In this document: piece by piece, positions 27,642 through 37,762 of the stretch
How positions within the stretch are numbered: position 1 is the stretch's first letter
Layout of the letters: each line of letters starts with the position of its first letter
Origin: Vibrio echinoideorum
Lineage (GTDB): Bacteria > Pseudomonadota > Gammaproteobacteria > Enterobacterales > Vibrionaceae
Direction: 5' to 3'
Assembly (NCBI RefSeq): GCF_024347455.1
Contig: NZ_AP025483.1
Coordinates: 2,480,001-2,544,000 of the forward strand
DNA length: 64,000 nt
Translations under genes and position numbers: made by a program
Notes under the pieces: model-generated
What the model saw: the letters and a program-made list of their open reading frames with translations, nothing else
Database searches by the model: none
Told to the model about the DNA's origin: nothing

Positions 27642-29993
27642 CTATTTTTTCACGTCAAACTCGACCCCTGACGGATCTCGTTCTAGCGCAACCTTAAGTA
27701 CTTCATCAATCCATTGGACCGGAATTACCTTCAAGTCAGCAATAACGTTGTCTGGAATCTCTTCCAAATCACGCTCATTATCTTTTGGAATCAAGACTGT
27801 TTTGATGCCACCACGGTGAGCTGCAAGCAGTTTTTCTTTCAAGCCGCCGATAGGTAAAACTTCACCACGTAGGGTAATTTCACCGGTCATACCAACCTCA
27901 GCTTTCACAGGGTTACCCGTTAAGCTAGAGACAAGTGCAGTACACATTGCGATACCCGCACTCGGGCCATCTTTTGGTGTAGCACCTTCAGGTACGTGAA
28001 CGTGGATATCGCGCTTCTCGTAGAAATCCACGTTAATACCCAGATTTTCTGCACGAGAACGAACCACGGTCATTGCCGCTTGAATCGATTCTTTCATCAC
28101 ATCGCCAAGTGAGCCGGTTTGCGTTAGCTTGCCTTTTCCTGGCATTGATTCAGTTTCTATGGTCAGTAGATCACCGCCAACTTGAGTCCACGCTAGACCA
28201 GTTACCTGACCTATACGATTGCTCTCATCCGCTTTACCGAAGTCATGACGTTGAACACCCAAGTACTCTTTCAGGTTATCTATGTTAACCGTTACAGACT
28301 TAAGGCTGCTATCTAGCAGAATGTTCTTAACTGCTTTACGACAGATCTTAGAGATTTCACGCTCTAAGTTACGCACACCTGCTTCACGCGTGTAATAACG
28401 AATAATGCCAACGATTGCTGAATCTTCGATATTAATCTCATGAGGCTTAAGACCATTACGTTGAACTTGTTTGTCCAGTAAGTGACTCTTAGCTATGTTC
28501 AGCTTTTCATCTTCTGTGTAACCCGACAGGCGGATCACTTCCATACGGTCCAATAACGGGCCAGGAATGTCCATTGAGTTAGACGTTGCAACAAACATGA
28601 CATCTGACAGATCGTAATCTACTTCTAAATAGTGATCGTTAAACGCAACGTTTTGCTCTGGGTCTAGCACCTCTAGAAGCGCTGAAGATGGGTCACCACG
28701 CATATCAGACGACATCTTATCGATTTCATCTAATAGGAACAGTGGATTCTTAACGCCAACTTTAGACATCTTCTGAATAAGCTTACCCGGAAGAGAACCG
28801 ATGTATGTACGACGGTGACCGCGGATTTCCGCTTCGTCACGTACGCCACCTAGCGCCATACGAGTGTACTTACGGCCCGTTGCAGCGGCAATCGAGCGAC
28901 CTAGAGAGGTTTTACCCACACCAGGAGGACCAACAAGACAAAGGATTGGACCTTTTAGCTTGTTAATTCGGTTTTGTACTGCCAAGTATTCAAGGATTCG
29001 TTCTTTTACACGCTCTAAGCCGTAGTGGTCTTCATTCAAGACCTCTTCCGCTTTCGCTAAATTCTTCTTAACTTTTGAACGCTTTGCCCAAGGAACACCA
29101 ACCATCCAATCGATATAGCTACGTACTACTGTTGCTTCAGCAGACATTGGCGACATCATTTTCAGTTTTTGCAGTTCTTGCTCAGTTTTTTCACGAGCTT
29201 CTTGAGGCATTTTTGAATCTTCGATCTTCTTCTTCAGAGTCTCGAATTCATCAGGCGCGTCATCCATCTCGCCAAGTTCTTTCTGAATCGCTTTCATTTG
29301 CTCATTCAGGTAGTACTCGCGCTGAGATTTCTCCATCTGCTTCTTAACGCGGCCACGAATGCGTTTTTCAACTTGCAAGATGTCAATTTCTGACTCCATT
29401 TGGCCCATTAAGAATTCCAGACGTTCAGTCACATCTGCAATTTCTAGAACGTGCTGCTTATCTACCAATTTAAGAGGCATGTGCGCAGCAATCGTATCAG
29501 CAAGGCGAGCTGCCTCATCAATACCGTTCAGAGATGTTAGAACCTCTGGTGGAATCTTTTTGTTTAGCTTAATAAAGCCTTCGAATTGATTGATCGCACT
29601 GCGAACAACCACTTCTTGTTCTTTTTCGTCAAGTTCTGAGGTAACAACGTATTCGGCATCCGCTAAGAAGAATTCACTTTCTTTAAACTGGTGAATTTTT
29701 GCACGCTGCTGACCTTCAACAAGTACTTTAACAGTACCATCAGGGAGCTTTAGCAACTGAAGAATGGTAGCGACTGTACCTACGTTAAATAGGTCGTCAA
29801 TTGAAGGCTCATCAGTGTCCGCTTCTTTCTGCGCTACAAGTAGTACTTGTTTGTTAGCTTCCATTGCCGATTCAAGGCAAGTAATCGATTTTTCACGACC
29901 AACAAACAATGGAATAACCATGTGTGGGTAAACCACTACATCACGTAGAGGTAGCACGGGGATTTCGATACGCTCGGAACGTTCCAAGTTCAT
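27642..29993 (-). CDS. lon: ATP-dependent protease Lon
   Basis: 783 residues, the usual LonA length. The N-domain (about 10-200) recognises substrates, a coiled coil follows, then the AAA+ module with Walker [14 protein letters not shown] and Walker [11 protein letters not shown]. The proteolytic domain carries the catalytic serine in [15 protein letters not shown] and the lysine in [15 protein letters not shown]. It degrades misfolded proteins and short-lived regulators in the cytoplasm. A sigma-32-type promoter is visible just upstream. The clpP-clpX-lon order is conserved in gammaproteobacteria. Confidence 0.97.
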   Translation of the reverse strand: MNLERSERIEIPVLPLRDVVVYPHMVIPLFVGREKSITCLESAMEANKQVLLVAQKEADTDEPSIDDLFNVGTVATILQLLKLPDGTVKVLVEGQQRAKIHQFKESEFFLADAEYVVTSELDEKEQEVVVRSAINQFEGFIKLNKKIPPEVLTSLNGIDEAARLADTIAAHMPLKLVDKQHVLEIADVTERLEFLMGQMESEIDILQVEKRIRGRVKKQMEKSQREYYLNEQMKAIQKELGEMDDAPDEFETLKKKIEDSKMPQEAREKTEQELQKLKMMSPMSAEATVVRSYIDWMVGVPWAKRSKVKKNLAKAEEVLNEDHYGLERVKERILEYLAVQNRINKLKGPILCLVGPPGVGKTSLGRSIAAATGRKYTRMALGGVRDEAEIRGHRRTYIGSLPGKLIQKMSKVGVKNPLFLLDEIDKMSSDMRGDPSSALLEVLDPEQNVAFNDHYLEVDYDLSDVMFVATSNSMDIPGPLLDRMEVIRLSGYTEDEKLNIAKSHLLDKQVQRNGLKPHEINIEDSAIVGIIRYYTREAGVRNLEREISKICRKAVKNILLDSSLKSVTVNIDNLKEYLGVQRHDFGKADESNRIGQVTGLAWTQVGGDLLTIETESMPGKGKLTQTGSLGDVMKESIQAAMTVVRSRAENLGINVDFYEKRDIHVHVPEGATPKDGPSAGIAMCTALVSSLTGNPVKAEVGMTGEITLRGEVLPIGGLKEKLLAAHRGGIKTVLIPKDNERDLEEIPDNVIADLKVIPVQWIDEVLKVALERDPSGVEFDVKK

Positions 29994-30028
29994 ATATTTC
30001 TCTCTTCCGCTTTAACTTATAAAGCAGT

Positions 30029-30057
30029 ATATGGGGCTTAAACGACTGGATTCAATG
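30029..30057 (-). promoter_or_regulatory. Heat-shock (sigma-32) promoter of lon
   Basis: On the minus strand, CATTGAA (30051-30057) is separated by 14 bp from CCCCATAT (30029-30036). This fits the sigma-32 consensus CTTGAA-N13-15-CCCCATnT, and the -10 part resembles the E. coli lon heat-shock promoter as I remember it. It lies about 36 bp before the lon ATG. Confidence 0.75.
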
Positions 30058-30064
30058 GAAGAAT

Positions 30065-30098
30065 AAAAAAAAGGAGGTAATTGCTTACCTCCTTTTTC
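30065..30098 (-). terminator. Terminator of clpX
   Basis: Stem AAGGAGGTAA (30071-30080) with TTACCTCCTT (30085-30094), loop TTGC, and a long T run on the minus strand. It separates clpX from the lon promoter. Confidence 0.9.
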
Positions 30099-30125
30099 AA
30101 TTTGAGCGTGTAGTCTAAAAAAGAC

Positions 30126-31406
30126 CTACTCTGCAACAGCTGCTTGGTTATCTGAGTTGCTGTAAATCAACAGTGGTTCTGACTCACCATTAATTACCGA
30201 CTCATCAATGACAACCTTGCTTACATCAGTTGAAGATGGCAGTTCGTACATAGTTTCTAGTAGAACACCCTCCAAAATAGAACGTAGACCACGAGCACCC
30301 GTTTTACGTTCCATTGCTTTCTTCGCAATTGCACGTAGAGCATCTTCACGGAATTCTAATTCAGTATCTTCGATTTCAAATAATGCTGCGTACTGCTTAG
30401 TAAGCGCATTCTTCGGTTCACAAAGAATTTGAACTAGAGCTTCTTCGTCAAGTTCTGTCAATGTCGTTGTCACGGGTAGACGACCAATGAATTCCGGAAT
30501 TAGACCGTACTTCACGAGATCTTCAGGTTCAACTTGAGTGAACAGTTCACCCACAGTTTTCGTTTCATCTTTTGAACGCACTTCTGCGCCAAAACCAATA
30601 CTCGAACCTTTTTCTACACGTTGTTCAATCACTTTATCTAGGCCAGAGAACGCTCCGCCACAAATAAATAGGATCTTAGACGTATCCACTTGCAAGAACT
30701 CTTGCTGTGGATGCTTACGACCACCTTGAGGTGGAACTGAAGCAACTGTACCTTCAACAAGTTTTAGTAGAGCTTGCTGCACACCTTCACCAGACACGTC
30801 ACGCGTGATTGATGGGTTTTCAGCTTTACGAGAAATCTTATCGATTTCATCGATGTAAACAATGCCACGTTCCGCTTTCGCTACGTCATAATCACATTTT
30901 TGAAGCAACTTCTGGATGATGTTTTCAACATCTTCGCCCACGTAACCCGCTTCGGTTAGTGTCGTTGCATCTGCCATTGTGAATGGAACGTCTAGGAAAC
31001 GAGCCAATGTTTCAGCCAGTAGTGTTTTACCACTACCAGTAGGACCGATAAGAAGGATGTTACTCTTACCTAGCTCTACGCCTTCAGCTGTCGTATCACC
31101 ATTACGCAAACGCTTGTAGTGGTTATATACCGCAACTGCTAGCACTTTCTTCGCGTGTTCTTGACCGATTACATAGTCGTCAAGATGCTCACGAATCTCA
31201 CGCGGCGTTGGCAGCGATTCCGATTCTTTCTTAGGAAGAACATCTTTAATTTCTTCACGAATAATGTCGTTACAAAGATCGACACATTCATCACAAATGT
31301 AAACAGAAGGACCTGCGATTAACTTGCGAACTTCGTGCTGGCTTTTGCCACAGAAAGAGCAGTAAAGCAGTTTACCGCTACCACCCTCTTTGCTTTTGTC
31401 TGTCAT
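30126..31406 (-). CDS. clpX: ClpXP protease ATP-binding subunit ClpX
   Basis: 426 residues. It has an N-terminal C4 zinc finger ([12 protein letters not shown] ... [10 protein letters not shown]), Walker [14 protein letters not shown], Walker [11 protein letters not shown], pore loop GYVGEDVE and the ClpP-docking loop region (IGFGAEV). It unfolds tagged proteins and feeds them into ClpP. It follows clpP after an 81-bp gap, so the two are probably co-transcribed, with an own terminator after clpX. Confidence 0.97.
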   Translation of the reverse strand: MTDKSKEGGSGKLLYCSFCGKSQHEVRKLIAGPSVYICDECVDLCNDIIREEIKDVLPKKESESLPTPREIREHLDDYVIGQEHAKKVLAVAVYNHYKRLRNGDTTAEGVELGKSNILLIGPTGSGKTLLAETLARFLDVPFTMADATTLTEAGYVGEDVENIIQKLLQKCDYDVAKAERGIVYIDEIDKISRKAENPSITRDVSGEGVQQALLKLVEGTVASVPPQGGRKHPQQEFLQVDTSKILFICGGAFSGLDKVIEQRVEKGSSIGFGAEVRSKDETKTVGELFTQVEPEDLVKYGLIPEFIGRLPVTTTLTELDEEALVQILCEPKNALTKQYAALFEIEDTELEFREDALRAIAKKAMERKTGARGLRSILEGVLLETMYELPSSTDVSKVVIDESVINGESEPLLIYSNSDNQAAVAE

Positions 31407-31487
31407 TCGCTAACCTCTTAGCCTTTACTCTCTATGTTTGAGTGTATAACAATTTGAATCACTTTGCGTTAAACAATTGCCCTGCAA

Positions 31488-32114
31488 TTATTGACCGCGG
31501 TGATTAAGAACTGAATCCACCAAACCGTATTCTACTGCTTGATCAGCAGACATGAAATTATCACGATCTGTATCACGCTCAACAACTTCTAAAGGCTGAC
31601 CTGTATGTTCTGCCAATAGATTGTTTAGCTTTTGCTTGATCGTTAGGATCTCTTGCGCATGAATTTGAATATCAGACGCTTGGCCTTGGAAACCGCCAAG
31701 TGGCTGGTGAATCATTACACGAGAGTTTGGAAGCACGTGACGCTTACCAGGAGTACCACCCGCTAGTAAGAATGCACCCATAGAGCAAGCTTGACCCATA
31801 CATACTGTGCTCACGTTTGGCTTGATGAACTGCATTGTGTCGTAGATAGACATACCCGCTGTTACGCTGCCGCCAGGTGAGTTGATGTAAAGATAGATAT
31901 CTTTGTCTGGGTTTTCTGATTCCAAGAAAAGCAGTTGAGCCACGACAAGATTTGCCATGTGGTCTTCCACTTGACCTGTTAAGAAAATGATACGTTCTTT
32001 TAATAGACGAGAATAAATATCGTAAGAACGTTCACCACGGGAAGTCTGTTCAACCACCATAGGAACTAGTGCGTCCATAATCGATGGCATTGTGTTTTTT
32101 TCTTGGTAGCTCAT
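31488..32114 (-). CDS. clpP: ClpP protease proteolytic subunit
   Basis: 208 residues. A serine peptidase that forms the two-ring barrel of ClpXP. The catalytic serine is in [14 protein letters not shown], the histidine in [10 protein letters not shown] and the aspartate in [11 protein letters not shown]. The N-terminus ([37 protein letters not shown], read in two parts) has a short propeptide before the conserved ALVPMV start of the mature enzyme. It lies between tig and clpX, the usual arrangement. Confidence 0.97.
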   Translation of the reverse strand: MSYQEKNTMPSIMDALVPMVVEQTSRGERSYDIYSRLLKERIIFLTGQVEDHMANLVVAQLLFLESENPDKDIYLYINSPGGSVTAGMSIYDTMQFIKPNVSTVCMGQACSMGAFLLAGGTPGKRHVLPNSRVMIHQPLGGFQGQASDIQIHAQEILTIKQKLNNLLAEHTGQPLEVVERDTDRDNFMSADQAVEYGLVDSVLNHRGQ

Positions 32115-32134
32115 ATTCTTATGTCCCTAAAATA

Positions 32135-32167
32135 AATGGCCCGAATGATTAAATCATACGGACCATT
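32135..32167 (-). terminator. Strong hairpin between tig and clpP (attenuator or terminator)
   Basis: A 16-bp inverted repeat (32135-32150 with 32152-32167) folds on the minus strand with one mismatch and one G-U pair, followed by TATTTTAGGG. The tail is a weak T run, so partial readthrough from tig into clpP is plausible. Confidence 0.55.
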
Positions 32168-32179
32168 GTTAGCAGAATT

Positions 32180-32196
32180 GTTGACCGTACGTCAAC
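32180..32196. repeat. 17-bp palindrome upstream of clpP
   Basis: GTTGAC-CGTAC-GTCAAC, perfect 6-bp arms about 65 bp upstream of the clpP start. It lies between the tig stop and the hairpin. It could be an operator, or overlap a -35 box (TTGACG on the minus strand). Confidence 0.4.
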
Positions 32197-32219
32197 CTTC
32201 TACGTCAGATATTACTATA

Positions 32220-33518
32220 TTAAGCAGGTTGCTGATTCATTAGCTCGTTGAAGCTAACTTCTTTATCAGAAACTTGAGCTTTAGCGATGATTGCATCAAT
32301 AGCTTGCTCTTCTAGAGCAACATTGCGCATGTTGTTCATCATTTGCTCGTTTTGCTCGTAGTAAGCAATAACTTCTGTTGGATCTTCGTATGCTGTAGCC
32401 ATCTCTTCGATGATAGCTTTAACTTTCTCGTCATCAGCTTTTAGCTCTTCAGTCTTGATTACTTCACCAAGAAGAAGACCTACAACTACGCGACGTTTAG
32501 CTTGCTCTTCGAACAGCTCACGTGGAAGTTGGTCAGCAGCTTCAGTGTTGCCACCGAAACGTTGAGCAGCTTGTTGACGTAGAACGCTGATCTCTTGATC
32601 GATTAGAGCAGAAGGTACGTCGATGTTGTTTTCGTTAACTAGACCGTCGATTGCTTGCTCTTTGATGCGGTTCTTAACAGCTTGCTTAAGCTCACGCTCC
32701 ATGTTCTTACGAACTTCAGCTTTAAGGCCTTCAACGCCTTCAGCTGCGCCGAACTTAGAAACGAACTCTTCGTTTAGTTCTGGAAGTTCACGAGCTTCAA
32801 CTTTGTTCAGCTTGATAGAGAACTTAGCAGCTTTACCTTTTAGGTTTTCAGCGTGGTAATCTTCTGGGAAGTTTACTTCGATTTCGAATTCCATACCTGC
32901 TGTTTTACCAACGATACCGTCTTCAAAACCAGGGATCATACGACCAGCACCCATCTCTAGTGGGAAGTTCTCAGCTTTGCCGCCTTCGAACTCTTCACCG
33001 TCGATAGAACCAACGAAGTCGATAGTTGCACGAGAACCAGCGTCAGCAGCAGCTTCAACTTCAGTCCAAGTTGCTTGTTGCTTACGTAGAGTTTCGATCA
33101 TCTCTTCAACGTCAGCTTCTTTAACTTCTACTGCTGGTTTCTCAACAGTGATGTTTTCTAGACCTTTCAGCTCAACTTCTGGGTAAACTTCAAAAGTTGC
33201 GTTGAATACTAGGTCAGCGCCTTCGTTGTTTTCAACTGGTGCGAAAGTAGGTGCGCCAGCTGGGTTGATTTTCTCTTTAACGATCGCTTCGATGAAGTGA
33301 CGTTGCATTACTTCGCCCATCACGTCTTGACGTACTGCTTTGCCGTACATTTTAGCAACCATCTTCATAGGCACTTTGCCTTTACGGAAACCATCGAAAC
33401 GACGGTTTTTCGCGATGTTGCGTAGTTCAGCTGTAACTGCATCTTCGATGTTAGCAGCAGGAACAGTAATATTAAGACGGCGCTCTAGGCCTTCTAGCGT
33501 TTCAACAGTAACTTGCAT
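32220..33518 (-). CDS. tig: Trigger factor
   Basis: 432 residues. The ribosome-associated chaperone with an N-terminal ribosome-binding domain containing the signature [11 protein letters not shown] (GFRxGKxP type), an FKBP-type prolyl isomerase domain (about 150-245, [36 protein letters not shown] seen in parts) and a helical C-terminal domain. It meets nascent chains at the ribosome exit. It is first in the tig-clpP-clpX-lon-hupB-ppiD series. A TATAAACCTC sequence precedes the start, with no ideal ribosome binding site. Confidence 0.97.
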   Translation of the reverse strand: MQVTVETLEGLERRLNITVPAANIEDAVTAELRNIAKNRRFDGFRKGKVPMKMVAKMYGKAVRQDVMGEVMQRHFIEAIVKEKINPAGAPTFAPVENNEGADLVFNATFEVYPEVELKGLENITVEKPAVEVKEADVEEMIETLRKQQATWTEVEAAADAGSRATIDFVGSIDGEEFEGGKAENFPLEMGAGRMIPGFEDGIVGKTAGMEFEIEVNFPEDYHAENLKGKAAKFSIKLNKVEARELPELNEEFVSKFGAAEGVEGLKAEVRKNMERELKQAVKNRIKEQAIDGLVNENNIDVPSALIDQEISVLRQQAAQRFGGNTEAADQLPRELFEEQAKRRVVVGLLLGEVIKTEELKADDEKVKAIIEEMATAYEDPTEVIAYYEQNEQMMNNMRNVALEEQAIDAIIAKAQVSDKEVSFNELMNQQPA

Positions 33519-34183
33519 TATATAAACCTCAAAACTGGCTCAGTAATCTGAGCATATGAGCCGTAACTTAGCTTTAATTCAAAAGCGGACGTTGTTGGCT
33601 GCATTCTTGTGTAGTGCTCTATCCGAACACCTAATTTAAAATCGAGCATTGATGTTTGAATTGATCATTCAACTAAACACCAGACTAATCAGCGATATCT
33701 TCGTTCTTCACATACTAATTAAAAGCTTCGTTCTCACGCACTTATAAAAAACAGCAAAGCTTGTTTTCAGAAACAAGAAAGGTATCTCCGATTAGCCTCA
33801 GGACAGAAATTTTAGACGCGACATTCTAGCGATCTGTTTAATCTCTGTCGAGCCGTTCACCTCTGCTAGATGATGAATGCTCTAAATTCGTACAACTAAA
33901 TGATAAAAAGACGATCAAAACATCACTTAGCACAACAGAAATGGGGACAATAGCGACTTTTTCAAGGGAATCGAGGCCTTTTTTTGCTAAAAAGCTTAAA
34001 AAGAGATCTTGCTCTTGTTTTACCCCTCAGAGTCGATAACTTTTTCAACAATCTCCGTTACAAAGCCTTAACCTACTCCCGTCTGTTTACTCTCCATTTT
34101 CATCAAAAACTACCGCTAATTGTTGTCAGAAACGAGAAAATACAGACGTGTTTGTTTTACCTAGAATTTAGCGGAGAGCCTCT
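33519..34183. other. Gene-free divergent region between tig and dctB
   Basis: 665 bp that must hold the tig and dctB promoters. A CTTGTTT/AAACAAG stem-loop (33760-33777) is the only clear structure. A 71-codon plus-strand frame at 33984-34199 overlaps the dctB start and lacks a ribosome binding site, so I do not call it. Confidence 0.6.
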
Positions 34184-36001
34184 ATGTTTCGAGCTTTGAG
34201 AATCCCTTTACTACTGCTAGTCGTCTACTGCTTACTTATGATCGTGGGTGGGTATTGGGTATGGAGCACAAGCCATCAAAGTTTGTTAAATGATCACCAA
34301 TCTAAGCTTGACCGATTTTCCGTTCATATTTCTAGCCAACTCGACAAGTTTGCACATATCCCAGAGCTACTCTCAAAAGACAAAGAGTTGGTCGACGCCC
34401 TACACTCACCAAGTAATTCCGCGCAAATCGAACTCACCAATCGTTATCTAGAGCACGTAAACACGGTCATTCAAGCATCCGACACTTATCTGCTCGACAG
34501 TATCGGCACCACCATCGCAGCCAGTAACTGGAGCCTGAAACACTCTTTTGTCGGGCGGAACTTTGCATTTCGTCCCTATTATCAACAAGCGATTCTCGGC
34601 AATGAAAACCAGTACTTTGCTTTAGGTTCTACTTCGGGGAAACGAGGCTATTATTATTCTTACCCTGTTTCCTATGCTGCTGAAATCATTGGTGTCATTG
34701 TCGTAAAAATGGATTTATCACTGATTGAGGCAAGCTGGAAAGGCAAGCAAAGTTTTTTTGTTGCCGACGATAAAGATCAGATTGTTTTCATGTCGAGTAA
34801 CCCAGAATGGCTATTCAAAAGTCTTCAACCGCTCGATAAGGCACAACAAACTCGAATTCAAGAGAGCAGACAATACCTTGATACCAAAATAGAGAGCCTG
34901 CATTTTTCAGGAGATTTAGAAAGCTCCACCAGCAGTATTCAGTCACCACATCAACTCGTAAAAGAACGTTTTTTCACTTCATCACGCTTCCTCGATGACC
35001 CAAAGCTAACTGTCCGAGTATTTTCTCCGACACACTTAGTTTGGTGGGATCTCATCGCTTACCTTGTGGTGCTGAGTTTAGTGTTTGCCATTATCTATCT
35101 CACGATGCAACTCAACCACCACCGCCAACAAAGGCGTGCGCAAATCGACAGGCTGCAATCTGAAGCCAAACAAAAACTCGAATTTCAAGTGCTCGAAAGA
35201 ACCTCCGAGCTCCATATAGAGATCAAACAGCGTATCGAGACAGAACGGGTGCTCAGACAGACACAAGATGAGCTTATACAGGCGGCTAAGTTAGCCGTAT
35301 TGGGTCAAATGTCAGCCAGTATCAGTCATGAATTGAATAACCCACTCGCCGCGATTCGTAGCTATGCAGACAACGGCCGGTTGTTTCTCGCAAAAGAGAA
35401 GCCCGACCGTGTTGATGATAACCTATCTCGGATTTCAGCACTGACCGATCGTATGGCGAAAATCAGCCACCAGCTTCGTTCCTTCGCAAAGAAATCCACA
35501 GCGGAAGAGCTCCACACTCTACAAATATTGCCTGTTCTTCACTCCTCAAAAGAACTCATGAAACCACAATTAAAGAGTGAGCGAGTTAAGGTGAATGAGC
35601 TCCCAGAAAAATTTGATGCTTGCGTGTTCGCCAATGCCATCCAACTCGAGCAAGTGATCATTAACCTTCTAACCAATGCGATTCAGGCTATGGAGCATCA
35701 GGACGAAAAGCAATTGGCTATCCTGTTAGAGAGAAAGGAATCCGACAATGAGCAAACTAGTATTTTGCTTATTCACGTCGATGACAGCGGCCCCGGTTTT
35801 AAGTCCTCCTCGACTGGAGACTTTTTTGAGCCCTTCCATACTACTAAAAAAAATGGTCTTGGACTCGGGCTATCGATTTCTCAACAAATAATCGGTGGGA
35901 TCAACGGAAAGCTAATCACAGGCACAAGCCCACAAGGCGGTGCTCGTTTTAGTATCGAACTCCCAATAGTGCCCGATGAAAAACGTCCATCAACAGACTG
36001 A
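34184..36001 (+). CDS. dctB: C4-dicarboxylate sensor histidine kinase DctB
   Basis: 605 residues. An N-terminal helix (about 6-28), a periplasmic double-PAS (Cache-like) sensor with the dicarboxylate-binding stretch GRNFAFRPYYQQA and SYPV, a second helix (about 285-310), a coiled coil, and the kinase core. The phosphorylated histidine is His382 in SASISHELNNPLAAIRSYADN; N, G1 and G2 boxes follow (LLTNAIQAM, DDSGPGF, GLGLGLSISQQI). It senses external succinate, malate or fumarate and phosphorylates DctD. Start has a GGAGAG ribosome binding site. The DctD gene follows after 128 bp. Confidence 0.93.
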   Translation: MFRALRIPLLLLVVYCLLMIVGGYWVWSTSHQSLLNDHQSKLDRFSVHISSQLDKFAHIPELLSKDKELVDALHSPSNSAQIELTNRYLEHVNTVIQASDTYLLDSIGTTIAASNWSLKHSFVGRNFAFRPYYQQAILGNENQYFALGSTSGKRGYYYSYPVSYAAEIIGVIVVKMDLSLIEASWKGKQSFFVADDKDQIVFMSSNPEWLFKSLQPLDKAQQTRIQESRQYLDTKIESLHFSGDLESSTSSIQSPHQLVKERFFTSSRFLDDPKLTVRVFSPTHLVWWDLIAYLVVLSLVFAIIYLTMQLNHHRQQRRAQIDRLQSEAKQKLEFQVLERTSELHIEIKQRIETERVLRQTQDELIQAAKLAVLGQMSASISHELNNPLAAIRSYADNGRLFLAKEKPDRVDDNLSRISALTDRMAKISHQLRSFAKKSTAEELHTLQILPVLHSSKELMKPQLKSERVKVNELPEKFDACVFANAIQLEQVIINLLTNAIQAMEHQDEKQLAILLERKESDNEQTSILLIHVDDSGPGFKSSSTGDFFEPFHTTKKNGLGLGLSISQQIIGGINGKLITGTSPQGGARFSIELPIVPDEKRPSTD

Positions 36002-36060
36002 GACCAACCCGTTAACTAACTAGCGGACCAACTCGAAAACATGCAAGCACACACGTAAAC

Positions 36061-36084
36061 AGCTACACAGCTACACAGCTACAC
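36061..36084 (+). repeat. Three tandem copies of AGCTACAC between dctB and dctD
   Basis: The 8-bp unit AGCTACAC is repeated three times exactly at 36061-36084. Such short tandem repeats can change number by slippage. It lies about 45 bp before the dctD start. Confidence 0.85.
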
Positions 36085-36129
36085 AAAATGACTCAGCGAT
36101 AATTAGAATAAAAGAGTAAAGGAACCACT

Positions 36130-37479
36130 ATGTGTCACGTCTATTTCATTGATGATGAATCCGATTTAAGAATGGCCATTGAGCAAAGCTTTGAGCTTGC
36201 TGATGTTGACGCTGAATTCTTTCCCGATGCGGAATCGGCGCTGCTCGCTATCCAGGAAAATGGCCTTCCCCATGTGATCATCACCGACATCTGTTTGCCG
36301 GGTATTTCAGGGCATGACTTACTCAATACGGTCATGCATAAAGACAAAGAGATCCCGGTCATCATGATCACAGGGCATGGTGATATTTCAATGGCCGTGC
36401 AAGCTATCCATAACGGTGCTTACGATTTCATTGAGAAGCCCTTTGCGAATGACCGCTTAATCGAAACCACCAAACGTGCCATCGAAAAGCGCCAGTTGAC
36501 GCTCGAAAACCAAGAGCTGAAGCGCTCGTTGAAGGCGAGTAAAGCACTAGGGCCGAGAATCATTGGCGACACACAATCTATGACAGAGCTACGTTCTATC
36601 ATCACTCATGTTGCAGACACCAATGCCGATATTTTATTGTTTGGTGAAACGGGGACGGGTAAAGAGCTAGTTGCACGTTCTCTGCATGAACAAAGCAGTC
36701 GCCGAGAGCAAAACTTTGTCGCGGTCAACTGTGGCGCCGTTCCTGAAAACCTGATTGAAAGTGAACTCTATGGCCATGAAAAAGGTGCATTCACTGGAGC
36801 AGAAAGTAAACGTGTTGGTAAGTTCGAGTTTGCGCAAGGCGGCACACTGTTTTTAGATGAAATAGAATCCATGCCGATGCAAGCTCAAATACGACTATTA
36901 CGCGTATTACAGGAGCGAGTCATTGAAAGAGTGGGCTCGAACGGATTAGTACCGCTGGATATTCGCGTGATTGCCGCAACTAAAGTCGATCTAAAAAAAG
37001 CTTCTGAGGAAGGCACTTTTCGCCAAGACCTCTATTACAGACTCAATGTTGTTACTCTAGACTTGCCGCCGTTAAGAGGTCGCCAAGAAGACATCCCTGC
37101 GCTTTTTCACCACTTCTTATTGGTCGCAGCCGCTCGTTATGGCAAGACCGCTCCCGCGATTCCACAACAAGAGCTACACGAACTTTTAGCCCACAATTGG
37201 CCCGGAAACGTACGAGAATTACGTAATACAGCTGAGCGTTTTGTGCTTTTAGGCAAGCTGTCTCATTTATCAGACAACACCGCAGGATCAACTCAGCATT
37301 TGTCTCTAACGGAACTCGTCTCTGACTTTGAGAAAAACACGTTAAAGCAAGCGCTTATTGAGTGTAATGGCAGCATAAAAGAGACCATGGAAAGGCTTCA
37401 ACTTCCGCGTAAAACTCTCTATGACAAGATGCAAAAACATCAACTTGCGAAAGAGTCATACCGACAGAGCGAAAACTAA
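36130..37479 (+). CDS. dctD: Sigma-54 response regulator DctD
   Basis: 449 residues in three domains: receiver (1-120, phosphoacceptor Asp53 in ITDICLPG, acidic pair DDE at 8-10), sigma-54 AAA+ domain (about 145-375, Walker A GETGTGKE, the sigma-54 contact loop GAFTGAE, Walker [11 protein letters not shown]) and a C-terminal Fis-type helix-turn-helix ([26 protein letters not shown]). When phosphorylated by DctB it should activate a sigma-54 promoter, and one with a good consensus lies before dctP in this window. The start has an AAAGGAA ribosome binding site. Confidence 0.94.
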   Translation: MCHVYFIDDESDLRMAIEQSFELADVDAEFFPDAESALLAIQENGLPHVIITDICLPGISGHDLLNTVMHKDKEIPVIMITGHGDISMAVQAIHNGAYDFIEKPFANDRLIETTKRAIEKRQLTLENQELKRSLKASKALGPRIIGDTQSMTELRSIITHVADTNADILLFGETGTGKELVARSLHEQSSRREQNFVAVNCGAVPENLIESELYGHEKGAFTGAESKRVGKFEFAQGGTLFLDEIESMPMQAQIRLLRVLQERVIERVGSNGLVPLDIRVIAATKVDLKKASEEGTFRQDLYYRLNVVTLDLPPLRGRQEDIPALFHHFLLVAAARYGKTAPAIPQQELHELLAHNWPGNVRELRNTAERFVLLGKLSHLSDNTAGSTQHLSLTELVSDFEKNTLKQALIECNGSIKETMERLQLPRKTLYDKMQKHQLAKESYRQSEN

Positions 37480-37557
37480 ATTAGATATGCGAGCAAGATC
37501 ACCTATACTTAATTTGCTAACAGGATGTTATGCAATAAAGTTAATAAGGAAGTGGTT

Positions 37558-37731
37558 ATGGGTGAGAAAACAAAAGTTCCATCAATTACTGATACGTTGG
37601 AGATAGATGGTGTTTATTATATCGATCAACATGTCGACCTAAACACTCCTGAATTAGAAGCAAAAAGAGCCCTCTATCAACAGAGCGACTCTTATTTGAA
37701 CCTCGGCAGGAATATTGATGAGGAGGTATGA
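37558..37731 (+). CDS. Small hypothetical protein, 57 residues
   Basis: ATG at 37558 has an AAGGA ribosome binding site seven bases upstream. The peptide begins MGEKTKVPSITDTLEIDG and is acidic and soluble, ending LGRNIDEEV. It lies 78 bp after dctD on the same strand and converges on dctM. I do not recognise a family. The stop codon TGA sits at the tip of a perfect GAGGAGGTAT/ATACCTCCTC palindrome. Small size makes it less certain, but the ribosome binding site and even codon use favour a real gene. Confidence 0.6.
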   Translation: MGEKTKVPSITDTLEIDGVYYIDQHVDLNTPELEAKRALYQQSDSYLNLGRNIDEEV

Positions 37732-37740
37732 TACCTCCTC
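37720..37740. terminator. Convergent hairpin at the end of the 57-residue gene and dctM
   Basis: Perfect 10-bp arms (37720-37729 and 37731-37740) around one base. There is no strong T run on either strand, so it may act as a transcript-end stabiliser rather than a classical terminator. The arm contains AGGAGGT, a full anti-16S complement. Confidence 0.45.
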
Positions 37741-37762
37741 ACCTATTTGCGATTAATTAACT

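Noticed and set aside
33984..34199. 71-codon frame before dctB
   Set aside because: Overlaps the dctB start, has no ribosome binding site and a composition typical of non-coding DNA.
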